A stretch of 64,000 nt of DNA from Anaerotruncus rubiinfantis (GTDB taxonomy: Bacteria > Bacillota > Clostridia > Oscillospirales > Ruminococcaceae), in NCBI RefSeq assembly GCF_900078395.1, contig NZ_FKLA01000006.1, positions 1 through 64,000 of the forward strand, read 5' to 3'. The position numbers and the translations under genes were made by a program. A model generated the notes under the pieces. It did no database searches, was not told the DNA's origin, and saw only the letters and a program-made list of their open reading frames with translations. Below, piece after piece: positions 24,420 to 32,420 of the stretch (position 1 is the first letter of the stretch; each line of letters begins with the position of its first letter).

Positions 24420-27400
24420 TCAGGACTCCTTCCCGAAAATAAAATCAGACAGAGTCTGATACAGGCGCCCCGGTTCGATGGGTTTGGCGAGGTGGGCGTT
24501 CATCCCCGCAGCCTTACTCTTTTCAATGTCATCATCAAAGGCATTCGCGGTCATTGCAATGATCGGGATGGAATCGGCGTCGGCGTTGCTGAGGTGCCGG
24601 ATGTTGGTGGCAGCTGTCAGCCCATCCATCAGGGGCATACGGATATCCATAAGGATTGCGTCGTAATACCCCCGCGTCGATTTGCTGAACAGTTCCAGCG
24701 CCCGCAGCCCATTTCCTGCCGTTTCAACCTCAAACCCCTTGTTTTCCAGCAGCATTGCGGCCACTTCGGTATTGATCTGGTTGTCCTCCACCAGCAGAAT
24801 CCGTTTTCCGGAAAAATCATAGTCGGTGATCTCGGGCTGTTTTTCCTGGCTCTCCTTTTTATCCAGAGCCTTGGTAAACGCAGAAATCAACGAGGATTTG
24901 AACATCGGCTTGCTCATCAGCAGGTTAACGCCCGCCAGCTTCGCTTCATGCTCGATGGAGACCCAGTCGTAGGCGGTCATGATGATGATTGTGACATCCG
25001 GCCCGACAATCCGGCGGATACGCCGCGCGGTTTCGATGCCGTCCATCTCTGGCATCTTCCAGTCGATCAGGATCATATCATAAAATCTGCCGTTCTCCCA
25101 AAGGGTTTTCACCTGTTCGACGGCTTTTGTTCCGCTGTCCACCCATTCGGCATGGATTCCCATCTCCTTGAGCGTGGCGACCGCGCTCTCGCAGACGGTC
25201 ACATCGTCGTCCACAACCAGTGTTTTCAAGTGAGAGAAATGATAATCCCGCTTTTTCAGATGGTGTCGGAGTTTTTCCTCCTCGGTGATGCCGAGCTTCA
25301 CATTTATAGTGAATTCGGAACCAATCCCCTTGATCGAGCGCACTGTGATGTTCCCGTCCATCATATCCACAATGTTCTTGGAAATGGCAAGGCCCAGCCC
25401 GGTACCGCCATACACGGCGGTGGCGCCAGTGGATTCCTGGGAAAACGGCTCAAAGATATGCGGGAGGAATTCCTCGCTCATTCCAGAGCCGGTATCGTTC
25501 ACAATAAAGCGCAGCTCAGCGTCATTTTTGGTTTTCCTGCGCTGTTCAACGGAAAATGTGACCTTCCCGTTCTCGCTGGTGAACTTGATGGCGTTCGACA
25601 GGATGTTGATCAACACCTGCTGCAGTTTCATGGCGTCTCCAATGTAGTAATCGTCCAGAACCGGGTCCACAATACATTCATATTCCACACCCTTGGCCGC
25701 CGCCTGGGTATAACAGATGGCATTGATCCCGCTCAGGAATTCCTCTACGGGGATCTTCTCATTTTTTAAGAGCATCTTGCCGCTTTCGATCCGGCTCATG
25801 TCCAAAATGTCGTTGATCAGGGACAGCAGGAATCTGGATGAAATGCCGATCTTGGACAGGCAGTCAGCGATCCGCTCGTCATCCCCGATCGACTGGGCCG
25901 CAATTGTGCTCATCCCAATGATCGCATTCATCGGCGTGCGGATTTCATGGGACATCCGGGACAAGAAATCGGTTTTGGCCGCGTTGGCCTGTTCCGCCGC
26001 AACCAGGGCCGCCGCCAAATCTTCCCTCTGTTTCTGCTCTTGCCGGACCACATCCGTAACATCGGAGCGCGCCATGCAGACCCGCCCCAGTTCCTTATTA
26101 ATATAGAATACCTGGAACCGCTTGATCCGCCGCTCACCGTGATCATCCTTCATCTCCACAATGAAGGAGTAGGTGTTTTGCTCCTCCAGCATCTTTTTCA
26201 TATAGGCATAGTCCAGCTTGCCGAGATATTCTTTCTGCCAGGTTTCGTCCATAAACCGCTGGGCCACCTTACGGATCTCTTTCTGAAATTCGCCCTGTCG
26301 GGGGACGGTGTCCCTGCGGCCTCTGTCCATCGAGATCGTGCGGTGAAAATCGCGGGGAATGTTGATGTCGGTAATAACGTCGTAATCCAGCTCCGCCAGC
26401 CGGTTCAGGAGCTCTCTCTGAATTTTCTGTTCGGTCACGTCATGCGTATAGAAAAACAGGATGATGTCCCCAGTTTCCGGGTTCATATAGGAGCGAAAGT
26501 TTGTGCTGCCAAAGAATGCCCCGCGGTCATTGCGCCTGCGCAGAAAATCGAAATGGTATTCTGTTTTTCCCGCAGCGTAATCCGCCAGCACCTTATCCCT
26601 GCAAAGCTGCCTGCGGATATCCTCCCCATAAGCCGGGTCCACCGCGGAGGCCGCCAGGTTTTCGATCGTATCATCGTAGGAATCTCCGGAATGCGCAACC
26701 GCTACATCCGCCGTCGCCAGATAGCTTTCCATCCGGTTCTGTGTGGCGTTGAGCCGCCCCTGGATGCAGCCTTCCGCTGAAGAGAGCTCCACAAAATAGG
26801 AAAGCTCCTTTTCATACAGTTCCTGGACCCGTTCCCGCAGTTGCTTTTCATCGGTGATATCCACAAAAACACAATAAAAATACTGTTCCCCATCTTGCTC
26901 GGTGAACAGCTGGCCTTTGATGGAAAGCCATTTGACCGTCCCATCCTTGCACACCAGACGGCTCTCATTATGGATGGTATTCCCATTCATCAGCTGCGCC
27001 TTCAATTTATCCGCCATCGCCAGCAGGTCCTCGGGATAGATCACTGTGGACATTTTGTTGCCCATGGCTGCAAATTCTTCCCGGCTGTACCCGATAAAGT
27101 CAAACAAGCCGTCGTTGGCCTCAACGACAGAGAAATCCGGATCAAATTTGCAGCGAAAAACCGCCCCGGGAATGTTGTTATAGATATGCAGCAATTCTTC
27201 CCGCGTCTGCTTTTGCGCCGTGATGTCAATGCAAACCGAAGCAATGGCGGGCCTGCCGTTCTCCGCTGTGATCCGTCTGCCATCATCGTGAACCCAGATA
27301 TAGGACCCGTCCCTTTTTTTCATCCGGTATTCTACTGTGTATTCTCCCTTTTCGTCCAGCTGGCGCCCTACCTGCACATCCACAAATTCCCGGTCCTCCG

Positions 27401-28004
27401 GCGCCATGCAGTTGGAAATCATACCGCCAATATCAGAGATAAATTCCGCTTCGCTCTCATAACCCAGATATGCCAGCATCTGCCGGTTGATAAAATAAAA
27501 TGGGAAACCCGGCTCTATGTAACCGCCCATCATCCCGCCGGCCAGAGAATCATTCAACAGCTCCTGACGCTGACGGGCGATATTTTCCATCACCAGCGAC
27601 CGCGGATAGTGCTCGCTTTCAAGCTGGCTCGCGCTGGGTTCCGCAAAATGAAGATTTTTGATCAGGCATTCGCCGCCTTTTGTTTGAACCAGGGTGAAAA
27701 ATGCCCGCAGCCGCCAGGAATACAGCGTATTTTTCAGGATCAGCCCCGCGGCCAGACTGCATACATGCTCCGCAATCCTCTGCTCATGGATATCAGCCAG
27801 TTCAAAATGAAAAGGCTCGGGTATCTCCTGAATGTCCTGCCTGAGATATGCTGCCATTTCGGTGCTTCCCTGGGCAGACTCGTCCTCACCCGTGCCCACA
27901 AACCTGACGTCTTCTGATAAAAATGTCAGCGTCTTTTCCGCGTCGCGCTGTTCAAACCAGCTTTGACAGAACCGCCGAACCGTTTCCTTGGCTGTCGTGA
28001 TCAT
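24420..28004 (-). CDS. Hybrid sensor histidine kinase with NTF2-like N-terminus and two receivers
   Basis: A 1194-residue kinase; the ATG at 28004 follows AAAGGA by eight bases. Residues 1-125 look like an NTF2/SnoaL-type sensor (VRRFCQSWFEQRDAEKTLTFLSEDVRFVGTGEDE). PAS-type domains follow at about 135-265 and 270-395, then a module with GRLNATQNR like that of the kinase at 19760, and another PAS-like domain (about 540-665). The core has His about 686 in SRMSHEIRTPMNA, VLINILSNAIKF, NDTGSGMSEEF and GGTGLGLAISKNIV. The first receiver (about 926-1050) has Asp about 981 in ILIDWKMPEMDG; the second (about 1067-1194) has Asp about 1120 in ILMDIRMPLMDG. It is the first gene of the phosphorelay operon. 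Confidence 0.9.
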   Translation of the reverse strand: MITTAKETVRRFCQSWFEQRDAEKTLTFLSEDVRFVGTGEDESAQGSTEMAAYLRQDIQEIPEPFHFELADIHEQRIAEHVCSLAAGLILKNTLYSWRLRAFFTLVQTKGGECLIKNLHFAEPSASQLESEHYPRSLVMENIARQRQELLNDSLAGGMMGGYIEPGFPFYFINRQMLAYLGYESEAEFISDIGGMISNCMAPEDREFVDVQVGRQLDEKGEYTVEYRMKKRDGSYIWVHDDGRRITAENGRPAIASVCIDITAQKQTREELLHIYNNIPGAVFRCKFDPDFSVVEANDGLFDFIGYSREEFAAMGNKMSTVIYPEDLLAMADKLKAQLMNGNTIHNESRLVCKDGTVKWLSIKGQLFTEQDGEQYFYCVFVDITDEKQLRERVQELYEKELSYFVELSSAEGCIQGRLNATQNRMESYLATADVAVAHSGDSYDDTIENLAASAVDPAYGEDIRRQLCRDKVLADYAAGKTEYHFDFLRRRNDRGAFFGSTNFRSYMNPETGDIILFFYTHDVTEQKIQRELLNRLAELDYDVITDINIPRDFHRTISMDRGRRDTVPRQGEFQKEIRKVAQRFMDETWQKEYLGKLDYAYMKKMLEEQNTYSFIVEMKDDHGERRIKRFQVFYINKELGRVCMARSDVTDVVRQEQKQREDLAAALVAAEQANAAKTDFLSRMSHEIRTPMNAIIGMSTIAAQSIGDDERIADCLSKIGISSRFLLSLINDILDMSRIESGKMLLKNEKIPVEEFLSGINAICYTQAAAKGVEYECIVDPVLDDYYIGDAMKLQQVLINILSNAIKFTSENGKVTFSVEQRRKTKNDAELRFIVNDTGSGMSEEFLPHIFEPFSQESTGATAVYGGTGLGLAISKNIVDMMDGNITVRSIKGIGSEFTINVKLGITEEEKLRHHLKKRDYHFSHLKTLVVDDDVTVCESAVATLKEMGIHAEWVDSGTKAVEQVKTLWENGRFYDMILIDWKMPEMDGIETARRIRRIVGPDVTIIIMTAYDWVSIEHEAKLAGVNLLMSKPMFKSSLISAFTKALDKKESQEKQPEITDYDFSGKRILLVEDNQINTEVAAMLLENKGFEVETAGNGLRALELFSKSTRGYYDAILMDIRMPLMDGLTAATNIRHLSNADADSIPIIAMTANAFDDDIEKSKAAGMNAHLAKPIEPGRLYQTLSDFIFGKES

Positions 28005-28097
28005 CCGTCTCATCCTTTCCACAAAGGCATGACATGCCCTGCCGCGCCTTTGCGAAGCACAAATCCCGTTGTTCCGGATTTTGCCTGTATATGTTTT

Positions 28098-28126
28098 ATT
28101 TTAGCATAGGAAACGTTCGGGGGCAA
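28098..28126 (-). promoter_or_regulatory. Candidate promoter of the kinase operon
   Basis: On the minus strand TTGCCC (28126-28121) and TAAAAT (28103-28098) are 17 bases apart, about 90 bases before the first kinase start. Apart from this and the terminator at 28211-28248, the gap 28005-28255 holds nothing recognisable. Confidence 0.45.
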
Positions 28127-28210
28127 TCTTTTTTATCGTTTCCACCGCCCTCACCACAGGCAGCGGCAGGCCCTGCGAACGGATAAAGCCAACCCCTTTC
28201 TGATGCGGCA

Positions 28211-28248
28211 AAAAGGGGCCCGCTCCACAACATGGAGCGAGCCCCTTT
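28211..28248 (-). terminator. Rho-independent terminator of the Na+-pump operon
   Basis: On the minus strand a stem of about 16 bp with one mismatch (arms 28212-28227 and 28233-28248) is followed by TTTTTGCC. It ends the long minus-strand operon just after the gene at 28256. Confidence 0.85.
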
Positions 28249-28255
28249 CCCAGTC

Positions 28256-29425
28256 TCAAGCTAAGTTTGGAACCCGTGAAAAACAGGGCAGCAGATCCAT
28301 AGCGGCTGTCACGAGCGTGGTACACACCGCCATTGCCGTAACATTGGCAACCGTCGGGTGAACGCCGCACGGCAGCTTCCCGCGGATCATCTGCGCCGTG
28401 GGGCCGCCAAGAATGCCGCCCAAAATACCCGCGAACAGCGCGGGCAGCAGCCCTCCGCCATAAAAGAGCACGCAGGCCGGGCCCACGCTTACAACCGGGA
28501 TAAAGGTGGCGTATCCGTCCGCAAGCCGTTCTCCGTAAAGGAAAATCCCCACGGCCGATCCGGTGAACTGGGAAAGCAGAATCGCGGGGACAAGCCCGGT
28601 TCCATAGACCCCATGCCCCGCGCAGAGCGCCGTTTCCAACAGCACCCCGCCCAACAGGAAGAGCGAGGCTGTCTCATTGCCATAAAACTGCGCCTCACTA
28701 AAATCAGCGAGCATCCGTTTCACCCGCCAGGCGACCCCACGGCCGGCTGCGGCTGGTTTTTTCGCCGGCGGCGCCACGCCAAAAAGCGCGGCGCAGACCG
28801 GACAGATCACCGCCCCGGTCACTGCCATCGCAATGACGCTCGCCACCACGCTGGGCAGCCCGAGCGGCGCAGCCACATGGAGATTCAGCCACACCGCCGT
28901 GGGCGCGCAGAAAAGTCCGCCCAAAACCGAACCGGCAAAAAGCTGCCGCCAGCCCGGTCCGCACAGCAGGATAACCGCAGGCGGCGCGCCGACCACCGGG
29001 ATAAAAGTCGCCTCCCAATCCACCCCATCGGGAAAATAGCTCCCAAACCGGGCAAACACGAAAAGGGTGAGAGCGAGCGATGAAAGCTGCGCGGCAAGCA
29101 CCCAGGGGAACAGCGCGGGATTTCCACAGAGGACGAAACGAGCCGACTTTCCGCCTCGCCAGCGCAGCCATGCAACGATTCCGCCCAGAATCACGCCCAG
29201 GCCGGAAAGAATTCCCGCGTAAAACTGCGGCTCGGCGAAGTTCATAAAGAACCAGGCAAGCTGTTTGGGCAGGCTTTGGGCGGCGCCCGCGACAATCCAA
29301 TCGTAGTCAAGCGGCAAAAGCGTGCTTCTTCCAGCCGCGGGAAGCCCCCAGTAGCAGGCAAATCCCAGCGCCAGCCCAATCAGCAGGCCGCCCAGCCGTT
29401 GGGGCAGTGGATCCCGCCGCGTCAT
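28256..29425 (-). CDS. Multi-pass membrane protein with internal duplication, unknown function
   Basis: A 389-residue very hydrophobic protein with about 9-10 membrane segments. Two halves repeat a motif: ATFIPVV, then Pro/Gly-rich helices ending LFAGSVLGGLFCAPTA (about 140-180) and LFAGILGGILGGPTA (about 310-350). Each half also has a related aromatic stretch (NFAEPQFYAG, DFSEAQFYGN). This suggests an inverted or tandem two-fold fold as in transporters. I do not recognise a characterised family with certainty; a DUF1576-like assignment is possible. Its start overlaps the OadB stop (ATGA), so it is coupled to the Na+ pump and may move that pathway's substrate or product. Confidence 0.6.
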   Translation of the reverse strand: MTRRDPLPQRLGGLLIGLALGFACYWGLPAAGRSTLLPLDYDWIVAGAAQSLPKQLAWFFMNFAEPQFYAGILSGLGVILGGIVAWLRWRGGKSARFVLCGNPALFPWVLAAQLSSLALTLFVFARFGSYFPDGVDWEATFIPVVGAPPAVILLCGPGWRQLFAGSVLGGLFCAPTAVWLNLHVAAPLGLPSVVASVIAMAVTGAVICPVCAALFGVAPPAKKPAAAGRGVAWRVKRMLADFSEAQFYGNETASLFLLGGVLLETALCAGHGVYGTGLVPAILLSQFTGSAVGIFLYGERLADGYATFIPVVSVGPACVLFYGGGLLPALFAGILGGILGGPTAQMIRGKLPCGVHPTVANVTAMAVCTTLVTAAMDLLPCFSRVPNLA

Positions 29426-30627
29426 TTCGAGAGCAGGAAGGTGATGTACAGGCCGGTGAGGATCGCTGTGGTGATCACCCCTGAAACGTTTGCACCGATT
29501 GCGTAGGGCAGGATGATTGCGGACCGGTTGGCCAGCGTGACCTCCTTCTGCGCGACCTTGGCAGTGGTCGGCACGCAGGACACCCCCGCTATACCCGTCA
29601 CAGGATTAAACTTTTTCCCACTGATGAAGTAGGCCAGATATCCGCCGCCAATGCCGCCGATTCCGGAGATCAGCAGGGCAAACATCCCGAGTACCAGCAG
29701 CTTGAGGATCACGGGATTTAGGATGGTTGTCGCCTCGCAGAGCACCCCCAGCAGAAGCCCCAGGAAAAAGGTGGAGGCATACAGGAAGGTGTTTTCCAGC
29801 ATTTCAGCATATTTTTCCACCCCCGCTTCGCGGATCGCCACCCCAAGGAAAAAGCTTAAAAACAGCGGCGCGGCAACCGGGAAAAGCAGTGAAAGCACAA
29901 GACAGGCGACGATCGAAAAGACCAGCTTTTCCCGCCGGGTCACGCTGGCGATCCGGTCATCCACAGGCGGCTTGATCCCGCGCAGCTTTTTGGGAACCAG
30001 CAGTCGGATCAAAAATGGATAGCCGCCGTAGGTCAGACTCAGATAGAGGTATGCCACAATCGTGATTGGGACAAACAGGTCCTTTGCCATTGTGAGCGAA
30101 GCGAACAGTACCATCGGGCCGTCCGCGCCACCGATGAGCGCAACCGCAGCCGCGTCTCCGGGGGCGAGCCCCATCGAGATGGCCAGCGGAAAGGTCAGGA
30201 TGGTGCCGAGCTCGGCACAGAAGGCGATCAGCATGCTTGTGAAGGGATAGGCCAACAGGTATCCCACGTCGGTCAGCACCCCGATCCCCAGGAAAACAAT
30301 ACAGGCGATCAGCCCGTTGCTAAAGGTAAACGTATAAATCGGCTGCAGGAAATCCACCTGCAAAATCTGCATCAGCGCGTTGGTATCGGACACCATTGGA
30401 TCGACAAAAATATTTCCCATCACGCCGGTGGACAGGTAAAGCACCGCGCTGTTGATCGCCACCATGCCAAAGCCCATCGGGATCATGATGAGCGGCTCCA
30501 GCGTATGTTTGCAGCCGAGATAGAACAGCAGCACGCCCAGTGCGATCAGCAGGATGCGCGCGAGGGCCATCCGGGGATCCACTGCGAAAAGGGTTGAAAT
30601 CCCCTGAAACAACATTGAAAGGTCCAT
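29422..30627 (-). CDS. Na+-translocating decarboxylase beta subunit (OadB/GcdB/MmdB family)
   Basis: A 401-residue integral membrane protein that decarboxylates carboxybiotin and exports Na+. The family core motif AVALIGGADGPMVLFASL (about 170-187) contains the Asp essential for Na+ movement. Other typical stretches are MGFGMVAINSAVLY, the N-terminal ALGVLLFYLGCKHTLEPL and the C-terminal NPVTGIAGVSCVPTTAKVAQKE with GANVSGVI. Length is normal. In this operon no oxaloacetate-, glutaconyl- or methylmalonyl-CoA-type carboxyltransferase is present; its partners appear to be the AHS1/AHS2-type proteins at 31444-33395 and the biotin carrier at 30792. Confidence 0.92.
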   Translation of the reverse strand: MDLSMLFQGISTLFAVDPRMALARILLIALGVLLFYLGCKHTLEPLIMIPMGFGMVAINSAVLYLSTGVMGNIFVDPMVSDTNALMQILQVDFLQPIYTFTFSNGLIACIVFLGIGVLTDVGYLLAYPFTSMLIAFCAELGTILTFPLAISMGLAPGDAAAVALIGGADGPMVLFASLTMAKDLFVPITIVAYLYLSLTYGGYPFLIRLLVPKKLRGIKPPVDDRIASVTRREKLVFSIVACLVLSLLFPVAAPLFLSFFLGVAIREAGVEKYAEMLENTFLYASTFFLGLLLGVLCEATTILNPVILKLLVLGMFALLISGIGGIGGGYLAYFISGKKFNPVTGIAGVSCVPTTAKVAQKEVTLANRSAIILPYAIGANVSGVITTAILTGLYITFLLSK

Positions 30628-30657
30628 ATTCTCACTCCTTATTGCGCCGGACGGAAC

Positions 30658-30777
30658 TCATTTGCGCACGAACTTTTGCAGGACTGTGCGGATCAATGAG
30701 ATCGCCACGGCTGTCAGTATTGACAGCACAAACGCCACACCGGCAATCTGCGCCGTCATAATCCAGACCTGTGCCAT
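30658..30777 (-). CDS. 39-residue single-helix membrane protein in the Na+-pump operon
   Basis: A short frame coding MAQVWIMTAQIAGVAFVLSI, then LTAVAISLIRTVLQKFVRK. The strong ribosome site GGAGGTGA ends five bases before the ATG. It sits tightly between the biotin carrier (14 bases upstream) and OadB (30 bases downstream). It has one membrane helix and a basic C-terminal tail, like the membrane anchors (gamma/delta subunits) of Na+-pump decarboxylases, though much shorter. Its likely role is pump assembly or stability; this is inferred from position and shape. Confidence 0.7.
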   Translation of the reverse strand: MAQVWIMTAQIAGVAFVLSILTAVAISLIRTVLQKFVRK

Positions 30778-30791
30778 GCCGTTCACCTCCA

Positions 30792-31154
30792 TCAGCCAAT
30801 CACTGCGATCACATCTTCGGTATTTACCACCTGGTTCTGTTTTACCCGGATTTCCCGCACCACGCCGTCATAATCGGCATAAATTTCATTCTCCAGCTTC
30901 ATGGCCTCCAGAATGACGACCGGGTCGTCCGCGCGAACCGTATCGCCCACCTGCACCAGGATTTTTGCAATCCGCCCGGACATCGGCGCTTCGACGACGT
31001 TTCCGCCCTGCGGGACGGGCGGCGGGGCCGGTACAGGCGCGGGAGCCGCCGGGATTGGCGCCGCGCAAGCGGGTGAAATCGAGCTGACCGCGCCGGTCTC
31101 CTCCACATCCACCTCATAGGTGAAGCCGTTATAGGTAATTTTCAGATGCTTCAT
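30792..31154 (-). CDS. Biotin carboxyl carrier protein
   Basis: About 120 residues; the ATG at 31154 is eight bases after AAAGGAG, preferred to a GTG at 31163. An N-terminal strand region (MKHLKITYNGFTYEVDVEE) and an Ala/Pro-rich flexible linker (about 35-50) lead to a biotinyl domain. The biotin-acceptor Lys lies in ILEAMKLENEI (about residue 86), an AMKL variant of the usual AMKM. The domain ends VVNTEDVIAVIG. It carries carboxyl groups from the carboxyltransferase to OadB. No biotin carboxylase is nearby, which fits a decarboxylase rather than an ATP-driven carboxylase. Confidence 0.92.
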   Translation of the reverse strand: MKHLKITYNGFTYEVDVEETGAVSSISPACAAPIPAAPAPVPAPPPVPQGGNVVEAPMSGRIAKILVQVGDTVRADDPVVILEAMKLENEIYADYDGVVREIRVKQNQVVNTEDVIAVIG

Positions 31155-31168
31155 ATGGGACACTCCTT

Positions 31169-31429
31169 TTACTGATCAATTTTTTCGCTTTGGCCCGCGG
31201 GATTTTCGGGATGCAGCCAGTAATAGGCCGCGGCCGCGATGACCTGTTCAGCGCTAAGCTCTCCCGCGGGCGCGGCTTCAGCCGGCCGGTTCGCCCCTGC
31301 GGACACGGCGGCGCGCGGTTTCACATGCCGGATCTCGCGGCGGACGTTATGGATCAGCACCGCCGCGCAAACCGCCACTGCCACCGCCAGCCAGAGCGAC
31401 CAAGCCAATGACAAGGTGGAGATCGTCAT
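31169..31429 (-). CDS. Small membrane subunit of Na+-pump decarboxylase (OadG-like)
   Basis: An 86-residue protein with one N-terminal membrane helix (about residues 6-27, LAWSLWLAVAVAVCAAVLI), a basic segment (RREIRHVKPR), an Ala/Pro-rich linker and a C-terminal helical stretch EQVIAAAAYYWL. This layout matches the gamma/delta anchor subunits that link the soluble carboxyltransferase to OadB. AAAGGGGG precedes the ATG, and the start lies 14 bases after the carboxyltransferase gene. Sequence identity to known OadG is low, so the call rests mainly on layout and position. Confidence 0.65.
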   Translation of the reverse strand: MTISTLSLAWSLWLAVAVAVCAAVLIHNVRREIRHVKPRAAVSAGANRPAEAAPAGELSAEQVIAAAAYYWLHPENPAGQSEKIDQ

Positions 31430-31443
31430 TCTGTTTCCCCCTT

Positions 31444-32403
31444 TCAGACAAGCGAGAGGATGGTTTCCATCTCACGCTGCAGTTCGATCGCTTCCCCTAG
31501 GGTCATCTTGCGAAAATGGATGACATCCCCGGGCTTGACCTGCCCGACCTTCCACAGTTCGGCGGTCGGCACGGTGCAAAACGAGATGAAACCGCCGAGG
31601 CTCGGCCCGTCCACACCGATGATGATCGGGGTGTCGCCGGAAAAATTGACCGTCCCAATCGCATAGGTATAATCGTGCATATTCGAAGGATGCCGGCCGC
31701 CTTCCCCGCCGTCGGCGCGCGCGAAAACCGGTTTCGGGCCTTCCAGGCGGATTCCCAGGCGGTTGGCGTTGTAATTCACATGGTAATCCGATGAGAAGAA
31801 CAGGTCCGCGCTTTCTTCGGTGAAGAAATCCGGACAGCCATGCGGCCCGGGCAGCGCGCCGATCTCCCACCGGCTGGTATATTGGGGCATGCAGGAGACG
31901 TTGAAGGCATTTTTGCGCGATTTCACCGGCTTTCCGGTAAAAATCTCCAGCATATCGCCCTTTTTCAACGGCCGGCCTTCAAAGCCGCCGAATTTTCCAT
32001 ATGCAAAGGTCGAGCGGCTGCCGAGGTATTCCGGCACGTCGATCCCGCCGCGGATTGCCAGATACGCGCGGAACCCTCCGCCAATCACCCGGCCGATCTT
32101 GATCCGCGCACCTTTGGGCACCTCGACCGGCGTCCACCAGGGAAGCTCCTCCTGATCCATCGTCGCGGCAAATTTCGCGCCGCCCAGCACGATCACCGCC
32201 GGGTCGTGAAACAAAAGGGTCGGTCCCATGCCGGTGATTTCCAGCCCGGCATCCCCGTCCTCATTTCCCGCGAGACGGTTCGCAAGCCGAAACGCAAACG
32301 GGTCCATCGGCCCGGAGGGTGGGATCCCGATATTCCAATAACCGATCCGTCCCGGGTAATCCTGAACAGTCAGGCCAAGGCCGCCGTCAATAATCTCAAT
32401 CAT
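31444..32403 (-). CDS. AHS2-type carboxyltransferase subunit (PxpC/KipA/urea carboxylase family)
   Basis: A 319-residue protein of the allophanate hydrolase subunit 2 family. It starts MIEIIDGGLGLTVQDYPGR, with the typical Gly-Leu-x-T-x-Q-D-x-G/P-R motif. Other family stretches are GPMDPFAFRLANRLAGNEDG, LEITGMGPTLLF and YTYAIGTVNFSGDTPIIIGVDGPSLGGF. In urea carboxylase the equivalent domain moves a carboxyl group between biotin and urea; in Firmicutes, PxpBC pairs act on 5-oxoproline with PxpA. No pxpA is present here. Next to a biotin carrier and OadB the likely role is the carboxyltransferase of a Na+-pump decarboxylase. Acceptor and donor are unknown. Confidence 0.85.
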   Translation of the reverse strand: MIEIIDGGLGLTVQDYPGRIGYWNIGIPPSGPMDPFAFRLANRLAGNEDGDAGLEITGMGPTLLFHDPAVIVLGGAKFAATMDQEELPWWTPVEVPKGARIKIGRVIGGGFRAYLAIRGGIDVPEYLGSRSTFAYGKFGGFEGRPLKKGDMLEIFTGKPVKSRKNAFNVSCMPQYTSRWEIGALPGPHGCPDFFTEESADLFFSSDYHVNYNANRLGIRLEGPKPVFARADGGEGGRHPSNMHDYTYAIGTVNFSGDTPIIIGVDGPSLGGFISFCTVPTAELWKVGQVKPGDVIHFRKMTLGEAIELQREMETILSLV

Positions 32404-32420
32404 CTAACCCGCTCCCCTTC

